Assembly: GCA_013001975.1 (NCBI GenBank)
Contig: JABDKX010000104.1
Span: 1-33,253, forward strand
DNA from: Saprospiraceae bacterium
Lineage (GTDB): Bacteria; Bacteroidota; Bacteroidia; Chitinophagales; Saprospiraceae
Reading direction: 5' to 3'
DNA length: 33,253 bases
Below the pieces are notes generated by a model that saw only the letters and a program-made list of their open reading frames with translations, ran no database searches and had not been told where the DNA came from. Position 1 is the first letter of the stretch; each line of letters starts with the position of its first letter. A program made the position numbers and the translations under genes. This document shows, piece after piece, positions 6,592-15,505 of the stretch.

Positions 6592-8805
6592 ATGTCCTTA
6601 GCTCAAATATATTGTTCTGAGTTATCTGTTCTTGATATTCAAAATAAGCATACAATCCTTCGATTTGAAAATAGAATCAAGTGCCTGAATACTGTTTTTT
6701 GGCAAATGCACAACGCTATCTCTAATCAACAAAAGTCAATACTTGTTCTTGAAAGAAAGGACGATCTAGAATATATCAATTATTTTCTGTCAAAATTTAA
6801 CCTTAAACCTCTCAGTATCATTTTAGATGCTAATACTGAATTTTTAAGTCCTATAACGATTAATAAACTCAACGAAAAAATTGAAGTTGAGCTAAATGAT
6901 ATTAATGACGAAAAGGCAAATATTACCTTTGAATTTCTGATGTCAGAGCTCCAAAACTATTTATCCAATTTAAGAACACCGAAACTTGGTAAATTAAGTA
7001 TCCTCGACATCTATGAAAGATGTAAATTGAATCATATTCAAAATGCATCTTTAGATATCGATCTGTTTAATTTGATTCCATTTGATAAGTTTAAAGAGAA
7101 AAAAGCATTACTGCTATCAGCATCAAATTTGTACAAAAGAGAATTCAAATTTATAAATGGAAAGCATCTTTTTAATACGGAGATATTATTAACCACCAGT
7201 TTTGACAGCCTTCAAATCTTAATTGATGATTTATTAGAACAAGCAACAGAAATCACAAATGAGTTAAATATTTTAGAAGAAGCATTAGATGTTGAAACGA
7301 ATATTAAAATTGTGGATAGTTCTAAATCAATTCAAACACTTCTTCATGAAATTAAAAATTATAAGAATGGGACTAACTATTCTGAAACAGAGTTAATCAA
7401 ATTCGATTTTCTAATTAACAAGTTTTGTGAAGAATTAAAAATTGCAAACAACTTTGCTGGCGAAGTTAATGATAAAATAAAGTCAGCTGAAGAGGCGTTT
7501 GCCAATTTTCTCCATCTGATAAACTTAAAAAGAAGTTCAAATAAAAAATATATTCTCAAAAGAATTACCAAACATAATTCGCTTATTGACATAGTACCTG
7601 TCAGTAAAAAACTGAGTTCTTTTTCACAAAAGCTTGAAGAATTGAATTTATTTGCTGAGCAAGAATCAAACATAGGAAATTCGCCTTATACTTATAAAAT
7701 ATTTTTAGATGCGGTTGTTGAAAAACTCGAATTGGCTAAATACTTTTTAGAAACATCTGGAGAGTATATCACTTGGCTTAAATTCCTTAATCAAATTGGG
7801 CGTAATGACCGAACCCTCATTAATGCTTTTATAAACTTAAAAGGTGATTGGATAGCATTATTCGAGTCAGCTTATTTGTCTGGTTTTAAAAATTCTGAAA
7901 TCTTAAAATTGAAAGATGCAGAAGTGCTTATTAATGAATTTATAAGTTGTTTAAAGGATTATAAACAAAGCATTGTTCAACAGATTTATGATATTTATCT
8001 GCCTCTTCAAAAGGATAATTTAATTGAATTGAATGATGGTAATTACCCTAAGATTTCTTGGCAAAACTTTTTCGAAGAATACAGCAATGCATTATTGACT
8101 AGGTATCCAATAATGATCATGGATGCACAATCATACGAAATGTATATTGATGCGATTACGCCTTCAATTGATAATACATTTATGTTGAATTATATTCCTA
8201 AAAAAATTCCAAATGAAGAATGGAGTCAAAATGTGATGACAGGATATTCTGCAAAGTATAACACAAATATTATTTCACGAGCAAAACAATTAGAAGATTG
8301 TTCAATAAGAAATTATAAGGGCATTGCATACAATATTAATCGCTCAATGACCCATATGAATTCTACGGAAATAAATATGGTGTCCCTATATCTGGGCCAA
8401 TCGATTAAAAAACTTAATCCTCAGTTTAGAATATTCCAACTCAAAGGAAAATCCATAATATCATTAATGAAGGATGATAAAAATGCTGAACTTATTCAAA
8501 TACTTAATGAATTTGGTGCTAAAGAAATATTCAGTAATGAAGAGGATTATAATTTATTACCAGCCGTTTTTGCTGATCCCAAATCCAAACCATTATTAAT
8601 CGTTGAAGATGGATTTATTAGCCATGATCCTGAAAAATTCAATCTGTGGCAATTACAACTAATGGAACAAATTAGGATTTCAGGTGTCCAGATTGTTTCG
8701 GTGAATAATTATAAATTGTTAACCAATTCTACTTATACATTATCATCTATAATAACTAATATTCTTTCAAAAAACAATTTGGAGGAAGCGGCCGTTAATG
8801 TGTAA
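6592..8805 (+). CDS. Degenerate superfamily-1 helicase-like protein with C-terminal pseudo-nuclease domain (inferred)
   Basis: 737 residues, no signal peptide, not recognised as any characterised protein. Its order of segments parallels large COG1112-type SF1 helicases: KSILVLERKDDLEYINYFLSK (48-68) matches the strand and helix after Walker A (vLfVsek.aALevv..rL); LQNYLSNLRTPKLGKLSILD (120-139) matches the LN.Y...LH.P.GelGlSl. segment; a long helical insert follows; YPIMIMDAQSYEMY (505-518) sits where Walker B IDEASQ is expected. The Walker A GxxGxGKS/T is absent and DEAS reads DAQS, so ATPase activity is unlikely. Residues ~626-712 resemble a restriction-endonuclease-fold tail (PLLIVEDG, WQLQLMEQIRISGVQIVSV) with lost catalytic residues. 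The next gene starts two bases after the stop. The homology is read by eye and needs profile comparison. Confidence 0.5.
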   Translation: MSLAQIYCSELSVLDIQNKHTILRFENRIKCLNTVFWQMHNAISNQQKSILVLERKDDLEYINYFLSKFNLKPLSIILDANTEFLSPITINKLNEKIEVELNDINDEKANITFEFLMSELQNYLSNLRTPKLGKLSILDIYERCKLNHIQNASLDIDLFNLIPFDKFKEKKALLLSASNLYKREFKFINGKHLFNTEILLTTSFDSLQILIDDLLEQATEITNELNILEEALDVETNIKIVDSSKSIQTLLHEIKNYKNGTNYSETELIKFDFLINKFCEELKIANNFAGEVNDKIKSAEEAFANFLHLINLKRSSNKKYILKRITKHNSLIDIVPVSKKLSSFSQKLEELNLFAEQESNIGNSPYTYKIFLDAVVEKLELAKYFLETSGEYITWLKFLNQIGRNDRTLINAFINLKGDWIALFESAYLSGFKNSEILKLKDAEVLINEFISCLKDYKQSIVQQIYDIYLPLQKDNLIELNDGNYPKISWQNFFEEYSNALLTRYPIMIMDAQSYEMYIDAITPSIDNTFMLNYIPKKIPNEEWSQNVMTGYSAKYNTNIISRAKQLEDCSIRNYKGIAYNINRSMTHMNSTEINMVSLYLGQSIKKLNPQFRIFQLKGKSIISLMKDDKNAELIQILNEFGAKEIFSNEEDYNLLPAVFADPKSKPLLIVEDGFISHDPEKFNLWQLQLMEQIRISGVQIVSVNNYKLLTNSTYTLSSIITNILSKNNLEEAAVNV

Positions 8806-8807
8806 CT

Positions 8808-9272
8808 ATGATAAAACTGGATTTATCGAAATATCATTCTGAATTGAAATTCTCAGAATCAGGCGGTAAGAGATATGTATTTGATCCAATTAGAAAATCA
8901 AACTTTATCGTTCAACAAGAAGAATTGGTTAGACAAAGTTGGATTCAATACCTATTAATTTCCTGCAAAATTCGAGAAGCTTCCTTAAGCGTAGAAAAAC
9001 AGGTGGTCGTTAATAAACTGAAAAAAAGAATTGATTTAGTATACTATTCTAAAGGGAATCCTCTTGTTTTATTCGAATTTAAAAGTTTTAATATTTCAAT
9101 AAATCAGAATGCGGCGCAACAAGTAGCGAATTATAACTTGCAATTAAAAGTGCCTTACATTGTTATCAGCAATGGATTAGATCACTTTGCATTTTTTGTT
9201 GATTTAGAAAAACAAACCACAACGCCGTTGAATGATTTCTCCTTTTTATCTGAGCTCAATACACAAGGTTAA
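8808..9272 (+). CDS. Small PD-(D/E)XK nuclease-like protein, HsdR N-terminal type (PF13588-like)
   Basis: 154 residues. VFDPIRKSNFIVQQEELVRQSWIQYLL is the standard N-terminal signature of the stand-alone 'type I restriction enzyme R protein N-terminal' family common in Bacteroidota. The nuclease core looks complete: E63 in SVEKQVVV, D76 in KKRIDLVYY, E90 and K92 in LVLFEFKS, then Q104/Q105 and Y109 in QQVANYNLQ. The reaction and substrate are unknown; DNA cleavage or binding is inferred from the fold. No HsdM, HsdS or helicase motor with an intact Walker A is near. The two-base gap after the upstream pseudo-helicase gene implies translational coupling and a shared role. Confidence 0.85.
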   Translation: MIKLDLSKYHSELKFSESGGKRYVFDPIRKSNFIVQQEELVRQSWIQYLLISCKIREASLSVEKQVVVNKLKKRIDLVYYSKGNPLVLFEFKSFNISINQNAAQQVANYNLQLKVPYIVISNGLDHFAFFVDLEKQTTTPLNDFSFLSELNTQG

Positions 9273-9389
9273 TTCATTACCATTTTTAGGCTATTTTCAT
9301 ACTTTAGACGCTCTAAAAAATTATTACTATTTTTAGCAACCTTAATTATTTTATCTAAGTTCTCTTAGTGATAACCAAAGAAACTAAAC

Positions 9390-10322
9390 TTGAGTAAAAC
9401 CGTAATATTAGTGACCGGTTCTAATGGTCAAATTGGAACAGAATTGGTCAGTGCATTGCAGAAGAAGCATGGTCAGGATAGCGTCATCGCCACCGATTTA
9501 AAGGATAATGAAAATTCTGAAGGCATATTCGAATTTTTGGATGTAATGAATTTTGAAAGGGTAGAGCGCGTTATTAAAAAGTATAATGTAACTCAAATTT
9601 ATCATCTTGCTGCACTTTTGTCTTCAAGTGGTGAAAAAAATCCAGCATTAACGTGGCGAATTAACTTAGATGCATATCTCAATATTTTACAATTAGCACA
9701 TAAACATAAAATAGAAAAGATATTTTTTCCAAGTACTATCGGTGTTTTTGGACCAACCACACCAAGAATCAACACCCCTCAAAATACATCTTTTGTACCT
9801 GGAACCGTCTATGGCATTTCAAAAATCACTGGCGAACTTTGGAGTCAATACTATCGAAATACATATGGTTTGGATATCAGAGGAATAAGATTTCCTGGAG
9901 TCATCAGTTACGCCACAATACCAAAAGGCGGAACGACTGATTTTGCGGTAGAAATATTTTTTGAAGCTGTAAAAAATAAGAAATATGATTGTTTCTTGAA
10001 AGCCGATACCCGATTGCCAATGGTGTATATGCCTGATGTTCTAAAAGCAACTCTGGATCTGATGGAAGCGCCTAAAGAAGATATCAGTATTTCGTATGCT
10101 TATAATATTTCTGGATTTTCATTGACGCCTGCTGAATTAAATGTAGCCATAAAAAAATACATTCCAGAATTGCAAATAACTTACACGCCTGACAAGCGAC
10201 AAAAAATTGCAGATTCATGGTCTGAAACGATAGATGATAGCTTGGCAAGAAAAGATTGGAATTGGTCACCTGCTTATGATATGGAAAGTATGGTAAAGGA
10301 CATGCTTGATAATATAAAGTAA
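9390..10322 (+). CDS. SDR-type L-threonine 3-dehydrogenase (NAD-dependent epimerase/dehydratase superfamily)
   Basis: 310 residues starting at TTG (TTG AGT AAA ACC); no ATG precedes the Rossmann motif, so the TTG start is required. TGSNGQIG at 9-16 binds the cofactor; Y141 and K145 in VYGISK form the catalytic YxxxK pair. The stretch KGGTTDFAVEIF and the PMVYMPD motif are characteristic of extended-SDR threonine dehydrogenases (Cupriavidus and Flavobacterium types), which oxidise L-threonine to 2-amino-3-oxobutanoate. The partner enzyme gene kbl is not in the window. A UDP-sugar epimerase is less likely on length and these motifs. The TonB receptor gene begins 53 bases downstream on the same strand. 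Confidence 0.85.
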   Translation: MSKTVILVTGSNGQIGTELVSALQKKHGQDSVIATDLKDNENSEGIFEFLDVMNFERVERVIKKYNVTQIYHLAALLSSSGEKNPALTWRINLDAYLNILQLAHKHKIEKIFFPSTIGVFGPTTPRINTPQNTSFVPGTVYGISKITGELWSQYYRNTYGLDIRGIRFPGVISYATIPKGGTTDFAVEIFFEAVKNKKYDCFLKADTRLPMVYMPDVLKATLDLMEAPKEDISISYAYNISGFSLTPAELNVAIKKYIPELQITYTPDKRQKIADSWSETIDDSLARKDWNWSPAYDMESMVKDMLDNIK

Positions 10323-10375
10323 GATTTTATTAATTCTTAGATTGAAATGTTATCTTTTCAACACAATTAAAACTT

Positions 10376-12640
10376 ATGCTGAGAAAATGGCTGGTAGGGA
10401 TGTTTTTTGTCCTGATTTCAAGTCTGATTTATGCCCAAAATTCAGGAATTAAAGGAAAAATTCTCGATAGCAATGAAAATACACCTTTGATTGGTGCCAC
10501 TATTTCAAGTAACGATTTAGGTGTTGTCAGCGATATAGAGGGTGGTTTTAATTTGGCACTTCAGCCTGGAACGTATGAACTAACTGTTTCCTATATTGGC
10601 TTTAACTCAGTTACACAAACAATTGAAATTGTAGAGAATGAATGGTTAAACATGGACTTTGCCTTAATTACAAGTGCTCATATTTTAGAAGAAGCAACTG
10701 TTACCGGCTCCAAACATGAAAAGAGCATTGGTCGTTCACCCGTATCATTAACCATTTTAAAACCCAGATTGGCTGACAATACCAATACAACCAGAATTTC
10801 TACACTTCTCGATAAAATTCCTGGCGTTCAAATAATAGACAACCAAGCCAATATTCGTGGCGGATCAGGATGGTCATATGGTGCAGGCAGTAGAGTGCTC
10901 TTATTAATAGATGACATTCCTGCCTTACAAGCAGATGCTGGTCGTCCAAGTTGGGGAGATATTCCTGTTGAAAATATCAGTCAAGTTGAAGTTTTAAAAG
11001 GCGCGTCCTCTACTTTATATGGATCATCAGCTTTAAATGGAATTGTAAATATTAGAACAGGATATGCTACTTCAACACCTGTTACAAAAGCCAATGTTGG
11101 TTATTCAACTTACGACAGTCCAAAAGATAAAAATAAACAGTGGTGGACGACGGCACCGAGTAAATTAAACATTGGTCTTTTACACAAACAAAAAATTGGA
11201 AAGCTTGATGTTGTAGCCAATGCCTATTATGAAAATTTTGAAAGTTATTATGAAGAAGCTTTCGAAGAAAAAAAGAGAGCTTCTGCAAATCTAAAATATC
11301 GTGTAAATGATAAAATTACCATAGGACTTAATACAATGTTTAATTTTGGAGATGCCGCAGATTACTTCATTTGGAAAAACGGCGGACCAGGTGTTTATAA
11401 AGGGCTAGACGGCACATTTTCAGTAAGAAATTATCAACGATATTACTTTGATCCTCAAATCACCATTTTTGGTAACAATGATTCCAGACACAAAATTCTT
11501 GGCAGACATTATTCAATAGATAATAACAATAATAATGGCCAAGCCAATTCATCAAAAACTAATTATTTTGAATATCAATATCTGAAGTCTGTTAATAATT
11601 GGGACCTTGATATTACAGCAGGCGCTGTTGGGCAATTAATTAAATCTGATTCCGAGTTATTGCAGGACTCAACAGTTACGCATAATAATTTTGCTCAGTA
11701 TGTAGAATTTGATAAAAAAATAGGGTCGAAATTTACAGCAACCTTGGGATTTCGACATGAATATCATGAACAAAATAGTGAAGAAATTGAAGGAGGGAAA
11801 GACAGTGAGTCTAAAATAATTTCCAGATTTGGCATTAACTATGAAGTTGCAAAAGGAACTTACTTGAGAAGTTCTTGGGGACAAGGCTATCGCTATCCAA
11901 CAATTGTAGAAAGATTTATAACGACAGCGGTAGGCGGATTTTTTATATTTCCTAACGCTGAACTGACTTCAGAATTTGGTTGGTCATCTGAATTTGGTGT
12001 AAAGCAAGGATTCTTATTTGGCGGCTTAAAAGGATATTTGGATTTGTCGGTTTTTTGGTCGCGATATAACGATATGACTGAATTTACTTTGCAACAAGAC
12101 GAACTGGGCAATTTTGGGTTCCAATCTCAGAATGTTGGGAAAACAGATATCAAGGGATATGAAATAGAATTTGTTTCTGTCTTTAATATTCAAAATGCAG
12201 AAATTAATGTCATTACCGGATATACATTTATAAATCCCAAATATCAAGATTTCGAAAATAATGCAACCATATTTAATTCTATCAGTGTACCAATTGGAGA
12301 AACGGAAAAACAAAATATTTTAAAATATAGAAATAAGCATAACTTTAAAATTGATATTGAAGCCAATGTTGATAATTTTAGTTTTGGAGGCGCTGTTAAT
12401 TTGGTTAGTGAAACCAAAACAATTGATAATTTATTAGGAACGGTCGGTCAAATTAGATTGTATAGAATGGCTAACCCAGGAGGATTTGTAAAACTGGATG
12501 GTCGTATATCTTATAAATTATCCTTTGCAAAGTTGTCATTGCTGGCTGAGAATATTTTAAATGAAGAGTATACGCTCAGACCAGGATTGCTTGAGGCACC
12601 TAGGAATTTTGGGTTCCGATTGGATTTTAATCTTCAATAG
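10376..12640 (+). CDS. TonB-dependent outer-membrane receptor with carboxypeptidase-regulatory-like N-terminal domain
   Basis: 754 residues. Signal peptide MLRKWLVGMFFVLISSLIYAQ, then a CarboxypepD_reg-like beta domain (about 24-105: GKILDSNENTPLIGATI, VVSDIEGGFNLAL, LTVSYIGF). The plug domain spans ~115-230 with LLDKIPGVQI, NIRGGSGWSYGAGSRVLLLIDD, ENISQVEVLKGASSTLYGSSALNGIVNI. The remainder is a 22-strand barrel ending in FGFRLDFNLQ, with the usual terminal aromatic-rich strand. It imports a ligand using TonB energy; the substrate cannot be read from sequence. No SusD-like partner follows, so it is not a SusCD pair; siderophore, cobalamin or metal uptake are the usual options for this size. 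It may be co-transcribed with the upstream dehydrogenase. Confidence 0.92.
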   Translation: MLRKWLVGMFFVLISSLIYAQNSGIKGKILDSNENTPLIGATISSNDLGVVSDIEGGFNLALQPGTYELTVSYIGFNSVTQTIEIVENEWLNMDFALITSAHILEEATVTGSKHEKSIGRSPVSLTILKPRLADNTNTTRISTLLDKIPGVQIIDNQANIRGGSGWSYGAGSRVLLLIDDIPALQADAGRPSWGDIPVENISQVEVLKGASSTLYGSSALNGIVNIRTGYATSTPVTKANVGYSTYDSPKDKNKQWWTTAPSKLNIGLLHKQKIGKLDVVANAYYENFESYYEEAFEEKKRASANLKYRVNDKITIGLNTMFNFGDAADYFIWKNGGPGVYKGLDGTFSVRNYQRYYFDPQITIFGNNDSRHKILGRHYSIDNNNNNGQANSSKTNYFEYQYLKSVNNWDLDITAGAVGQLIKSDSELLQDSTVTHNNFAQYVEFDKKIGSKFTATLGFRHEYHEQNSEEIEGGKDSESKIISRFGINYEVAKGTYLRSSWGQGYRYPTIVERFITTAVGGFFIFPNAELTSEFGWSSEFGVKQGFLFGGLKGYLDLSVFWSRYNDMTEFTLQQDELGNFGFQSQNVGKTDIKGYEIEFVSVFNIQNAEINVITGYTFINPKYQDFENNATIFNSISVPIGETEKQNILKYRNKHNFKIDIEANVDNFSFGGAVNLVSETKTIDNLLGTVGQIRLYRMANPGGFVKLDGRISYKLSFAKLSLLAENILNEEYTLRPGLLEAPRNFGFRLDFNLQ

Positions 12641-12684
12641 TTAATCATTAATATATTTTTAACAATGGTTTTATAATAACTTTT

Positions 12685-12703
12685 GGAAAAGGTTTCCGTT
12701 TTT
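12685..12703 (+). terminator. Weak hairpin after the TonB receptor gene
   Basis: GGAAA / TTTCC with a three-base loop is followed by GTTTTT. The stem is only five pairs, so termination is uncertain. Confidence 0.3.
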
Positions 12704-12778
12704 ATAAAATCTATTTCTATTCTTCTGTGTTATATAAATTATAAACTCAATATTTATTGACGAACTTAAAAATTTGAA

Positions 12779-13855
12779 ATGAAAATGACATTTATAGTTG
12801 CCTTGATAATGACCTTATCATTTTCTTGTAAAAATGAAAAGACCAATAAAAAAGAGGTTATCTCTGAGGTCAAGAAAGTTGAAGCAGTAGCGGAAGAGAA
12901 AAAAGAATCAATGGAGGAAGAAGAATGGGCGACGACTGATAATAAATATGCTCCAATTAAAAAGGACACTGTAGATAAAGCTGAGAAAGAGAATGAAAAA
13001 AAGCAAACAGCGGGGAATAAAAGTGAGCCTAAACCTGAACCTGTCAAAGAAATAAAAACAGAGACTGTAGAAAAAGTTGGAAAGGAAACAGAAGAAGTGA
13101 AGTCTAATACAACAGATGAGTCTGATCGTTTGCCTAAGCCAGAGCCTGAGGAGAAAACAGAAGTTGTCGAACAAGTTGATCCAGGAGAACCGATTGTTGA
13201 AGTTATCAATGAGCCAGCACCGTTGCATGAACCTTTCAATGACTTATTGGTAAAGTATGTTTCCCAAAATGGGAATGTAAATTATAAGGGTCTGAAAACC
13301 GTATCGAAAAAATTAAATACATATTTGAATGCATTAAGCGAAACTTCGGTTTCTTCTCTTAATCGCTCAGAGCAATTGGCATTCTGGATTAATGCGTATA
13401 ATGCCAATACGTTAAAATTAATAATTGAAAATTATCCAGTTTCTAAAATTACTGATTTAGATGGTGGAAAACCTTGGGACAGAAAGTGGATCAAAATAGA
13501 TGGCAAGACATTATCGCTAAATAATATCGAAAATGATATTATCCGACCACAGTTTAATGAACCTCGAATTCATTTCGCTGTAAACTGTGCCGCTAAGTCT
13601 TGTCCACCGTTATTAAACAAAGCATGGACTGCAGAAAATTTAGAAGGCAATTTAAAAAGGCAAACAAAGAACTTTATAAATAACGCAGAGTACAATACAA
13701 TTTCAAAAAATGAAATCGAGGTTTCGAAAATATTTGATTGGTACGCTGAAGATTTTGGCGATTTGATTGCTTTTATCAATAATTATTCAAGTACAAAAGT
13801 AAAGCCAAGCGCTCAAATTACTTTCAAAGAATATAATTGGAATTTAAATAATTAG
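12779..13855 (+). CDS. DUF547 lipoprotein with long charged linker
   Basis: 358 residues. Lipoprotein signal MKMTFIVALIMTLSFSC, then a Lys/Glu-rich low-complexity linker of about 125 residues (EVKKVEAVAEEKKE, EEKTEVVEQVDPGEP), then a DUF547 domain from ~150. The DUF547 hallmarks are present: FNDLLVKYVSQNGNVNYKGL, AFWINAYNANTLKLIIENYPV, WDRKWIKIDGKTLSLNNIEN, IHFAVNCAAKSCPPLLNKAWT. The catalytic activity of DUF547 proteins is not established, though conserved Cys and His residues suggest an enzyme-like fold. The linker probably spans from the outer membrane anchor into the periplasm. The next gene starts five bases after its stop, implying an operon. Confidence 0.88.
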   Translation: MKMTFIVALIMTLSFSCKNEKTNKKEVISEVKKVEAVAEEKKESMEEEEWATTDNKYAPIKKDTVDKAEKENEKKQTAGNKSEPKPEPVKEIKTETVEKVGKETEEVKSNTTDESDRLPKPEPEEKTEVVEQVDPGEPIVEVINEPAPLHEPFNDLLVKYVSQNGNVNYKGLKTVSKKLNTYLNALSETSVSSLNRSEQLAFWINAYNANTLKLIIENYPVSKITDLDGGKPWDRKWIKIDGKTLSLNNIENDIIRPQFNEPRIHFAVNCAAKSCPPLLNKAWTAENLEGNLKRQTKNFINNAEYNTISKNEIEVSKIFDWYAEDFGDLIAFINNYSSTKVKPSAQITFKEYNWNLNN

Positions 13856-13860
13856 AGACG

Positions 13861-14814
13861 ATGAAAATTGTATTCTTAGATGCTTATACATTAAATCCTG
13901 GCGATATAGATGTGACTGAATTATCCTCATTGGGCGATATCAAATTCTATGATAGGAGTCGTGAAGATGAAATTCTAGAAAGATGTATAGATGCATCAGT
14001 TATCATTACTAATAAGTGTGTCTTAACCAAAGAGATAATTGAAAAACTGCCTGAGCTTAAATTAATTCAAGTAGCAGCCACAGGATATAACAACATAGAT
14101 TTAGAAACAGCGAAAAATCAAAATATCACTGTTTGTAATGTCCAAGGATACAGCACTGAATCGGTCGTGCAACACACTTTTGCATTATTGCTCAGTTATC
14201 TGAACAATGTAAGTAGATACAACAGAGAAGTTTCGAGAAATGAATGGTCAACAAAAAAAGACTTTTCGTATTGGGAGGAGCCTATTTTGGATTTATCGGG
14301 ATTGACTTTTGGGGTCGTAGGCTATGGAAAAATAGGAAGTGCGATTGCCGATGTGGCATTGGCATTTGGCATGAAAGTCTTGGTTTCTCATACAAGGGAG
14401 TTAGATATTCAGAAAGAAAATTTATCATTCCATTCTCTGGATTATGTGTTGAATAATGTTGACATTTTAAGTTTAAACGCGCCACTTAATAAATCAACAC
14501 ACCAACTGATTAATGCTGAGACGTTATCCAAAATGAAGTCCAATGCTATTTTAATAAATACAAGTAGGGGAGGATTGGTTAATGAAATGGACTTAGCTGA
14601 TGCAATAAAAAAAAATATCATCAAAGCTGCTTTACTAGATGTGATGATGGAAGAACCGCCACCAATGAATCATCCACTATTTGCTTTGGACAATTGTATA
14701 ATTACACCACACCAAGCTTGGGCTAATCAAGGTGCAAGAAAAAAATTATTGAATGGCATCATTGGAAATATCAGAAACTTTCAAAAAGGAAAACCATCAA
14801 ATGTAGTTGTATAA
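13861..14814 (+). CDS. D-2-hydroxyacid dehydrogenase (glycerate dehydrogenase-like)
   Basis: 317 residues, usual for the family. It reduces a 2-oxo acid to a D-2-hydroxy acid or the reverse with NAD(P)H; hydroxypyruvate/glycerate is the likeliest pair but not proven. Motifs: QVAATGYNNID (substrate-loop region), GVVGYGKIGSAIAD at 151-164 for the dinucleotide, INTSRGG with catalytic R236, the DVMMEEPP acidic residue near 264-265, and H284 in TPHQAW. It lies five bases after the DUF547 gene, so both are probably expressed together, although the functional link between a lipoprotein and a cytoplasmic dehydrogenase is unclear. It ends at a bidirectional terminator. Confidence 0.9.
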   Translation: MKIVFLDAYTLNPGDIDVTELSSLGDIKFYDRSREDEILERCIDASVIITNKCVLTKEIIEKLPELKLIQVAATGYNNIDLETAKNQNITVCNVQGYSTESVVQHTFALLLSYLNNVSRYNREVSRNEWSTKKDFSYWEEPILDLSGLTFGVVGYGKIGSAIADVALAFGMKVLVSHTRELDIQKENLSFHSLDYVLNNVDILSLNAPLNKSTHQLINAETLSKMKSNAILINTSRGGLVNEMDLADAIKKNIIKAALLDVMMEEPPPMNHPLFALDNCIITPHQAWANQGARKKLLNGIIGNIRNFQKGKPSNVVV

Positions 14815-14846
14815 AAAAAGACCAATAAAATTTATTGATCTTTTTT
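14813..14846. terminator. Bidirectional terminator between convergent genes
   Basis: The stem AAAAAAGACCAATAA pairs with TTATTGATCTTTTTT with one C-A mismatch on the plus strand, which becomes a G-U pair on the minus strand. Both sides have T runs in their reading direction. It separates the hydroxyacid dehydrogenase from the Kbp-like gene. Confidence 0.75.
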
Positions 14847-14869
14847 AATTTTCAAACTTTTAAGCCAAA

Positions 14870-15346
14870 TTATCCCAATACAGGAATTCTCAGCATTTGA
14901 CCAGGATAGATCAAATTTGGATCCTTCAACATAGGTTGGTTAGCTTCAAAAATGATGTTGTACTTCATAGGATCACCATAAAATTGTTTTGCAATTTTTG
15001 ATAGAGAATCTCCACCTTGTACTTCATACATTTGCGCTTGAGGTGCAGGCGTTATGACAGAAATTCTGTCATCAATAGCTGCAACACCATCCATGTTACC
15101 TAAAATTAAAATAGCTTTTTCACGATCTTCTTGTGATTCTGCTTCACCAAAAACCATGACTGTGTCATTTTCAATTTCGACATCAATATTTTTAATTTTT
15201 AAACCAGAACTGACTAAGATACCCTCAAGTAATCCCTCTTGACGTTCTTTGGCAGCCTCTGCGCTTTTTGCTTTAGCTTCATTTTTTGCAGCAGAGCTTT
15301 TTAATAGTCCTGATCCTGCATTCTTTAGAAAAGAAAATAATCCCAT
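14870..15346 (-). CDS. kbp: BON-LysM protein, Kbp/YgaU-like (potassium-binding family)
   Basis: 158 residues against 149 in E. coli Kbp (YgaU/LysM). It starts MGLFSFLKNAG, as does the E. coli protein (MGLFNFVKDAG), has an Ala/Lys-rich helix, a BON domain at about 37-98 (KIKNIDVEIENDTVMVFGEA, ILGNMDGVAAIDDRIS) and a C-terminal LysM domain at 107-155 (YEVQGGDSLSKIAKQFYGD, IIFEANQPMLKDPNLIYPGQ, LRIP). E. coli Kbp is a cytoplasmic potassium-binding protein induced by stress; the match along the whole length supports orthology, but potassium binding here is inferred. There is no signal peptide, so the LysM domain probably does not act on peptidoglycan. Confidence 0.92.
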   Translation of the reverse strand: MGLFSFLKNAGSGLLKSSAAKNEAKAKSAEAAKERQEGLLEGILVSSGLKIKNIDVEIENDTVMVFGEAESQEDREKAILILGNMDGVAAIDDRISVITPAPQAQMYEVQGGDSLSKIAKQFYGDPMKYNIIFEANQPMLKDPNLIYPGQMLRIPVLG

Positions 15347-15490
15347 TATAATATTTTTATATAATTAATAAAGCGAAACATATATGCGATCTAATCCATA
15401 TTAGTATATGTTACGAACGATAAAATTATGTAAATCCTCACTTAAAGTATCTTATCGTCTAAAATTTATGCGCATAAGTAATAAATATTT

Positions 15491-15498
15491 TACATTTG
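15491..15498 (+). promoter_or_regulatory. Bacteroidota -7 promoter element giving a near-leaderless transcript
   Basis: TACATTTG matches TAnnTTTG and ends seven bases before the ATG at 15506, so transcription would begin at or next to the start codon. No clear -33 TTG is present. Confidence 0.5.
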
Positions 15499-15505
15499 TG
15501 GCTGA

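Noticed and set aside
8808-9272. Part of a type I restriction-modification system
   Set aside because: Only the HsdR N-terminal-like nuclease domain is present; no HsdM, HsdS or active motor subunit occurs in the window, and stand-alone members of this family are common in Bacteroidota.
10376-12640. SusC-type half of a glycan-uptake SusCD pair
   Set aside because: At 754 residues it is shorter than usual SusC proteins (about 1000), and no SusD-like lipoprotein follows.
14870-15346. Peptidoglycan-binding secreted LysM protein
   Set aside because: There is no signal peptide, and the full-length match is to cytoplasmic Kbp/YgaU with BON plus LysM.
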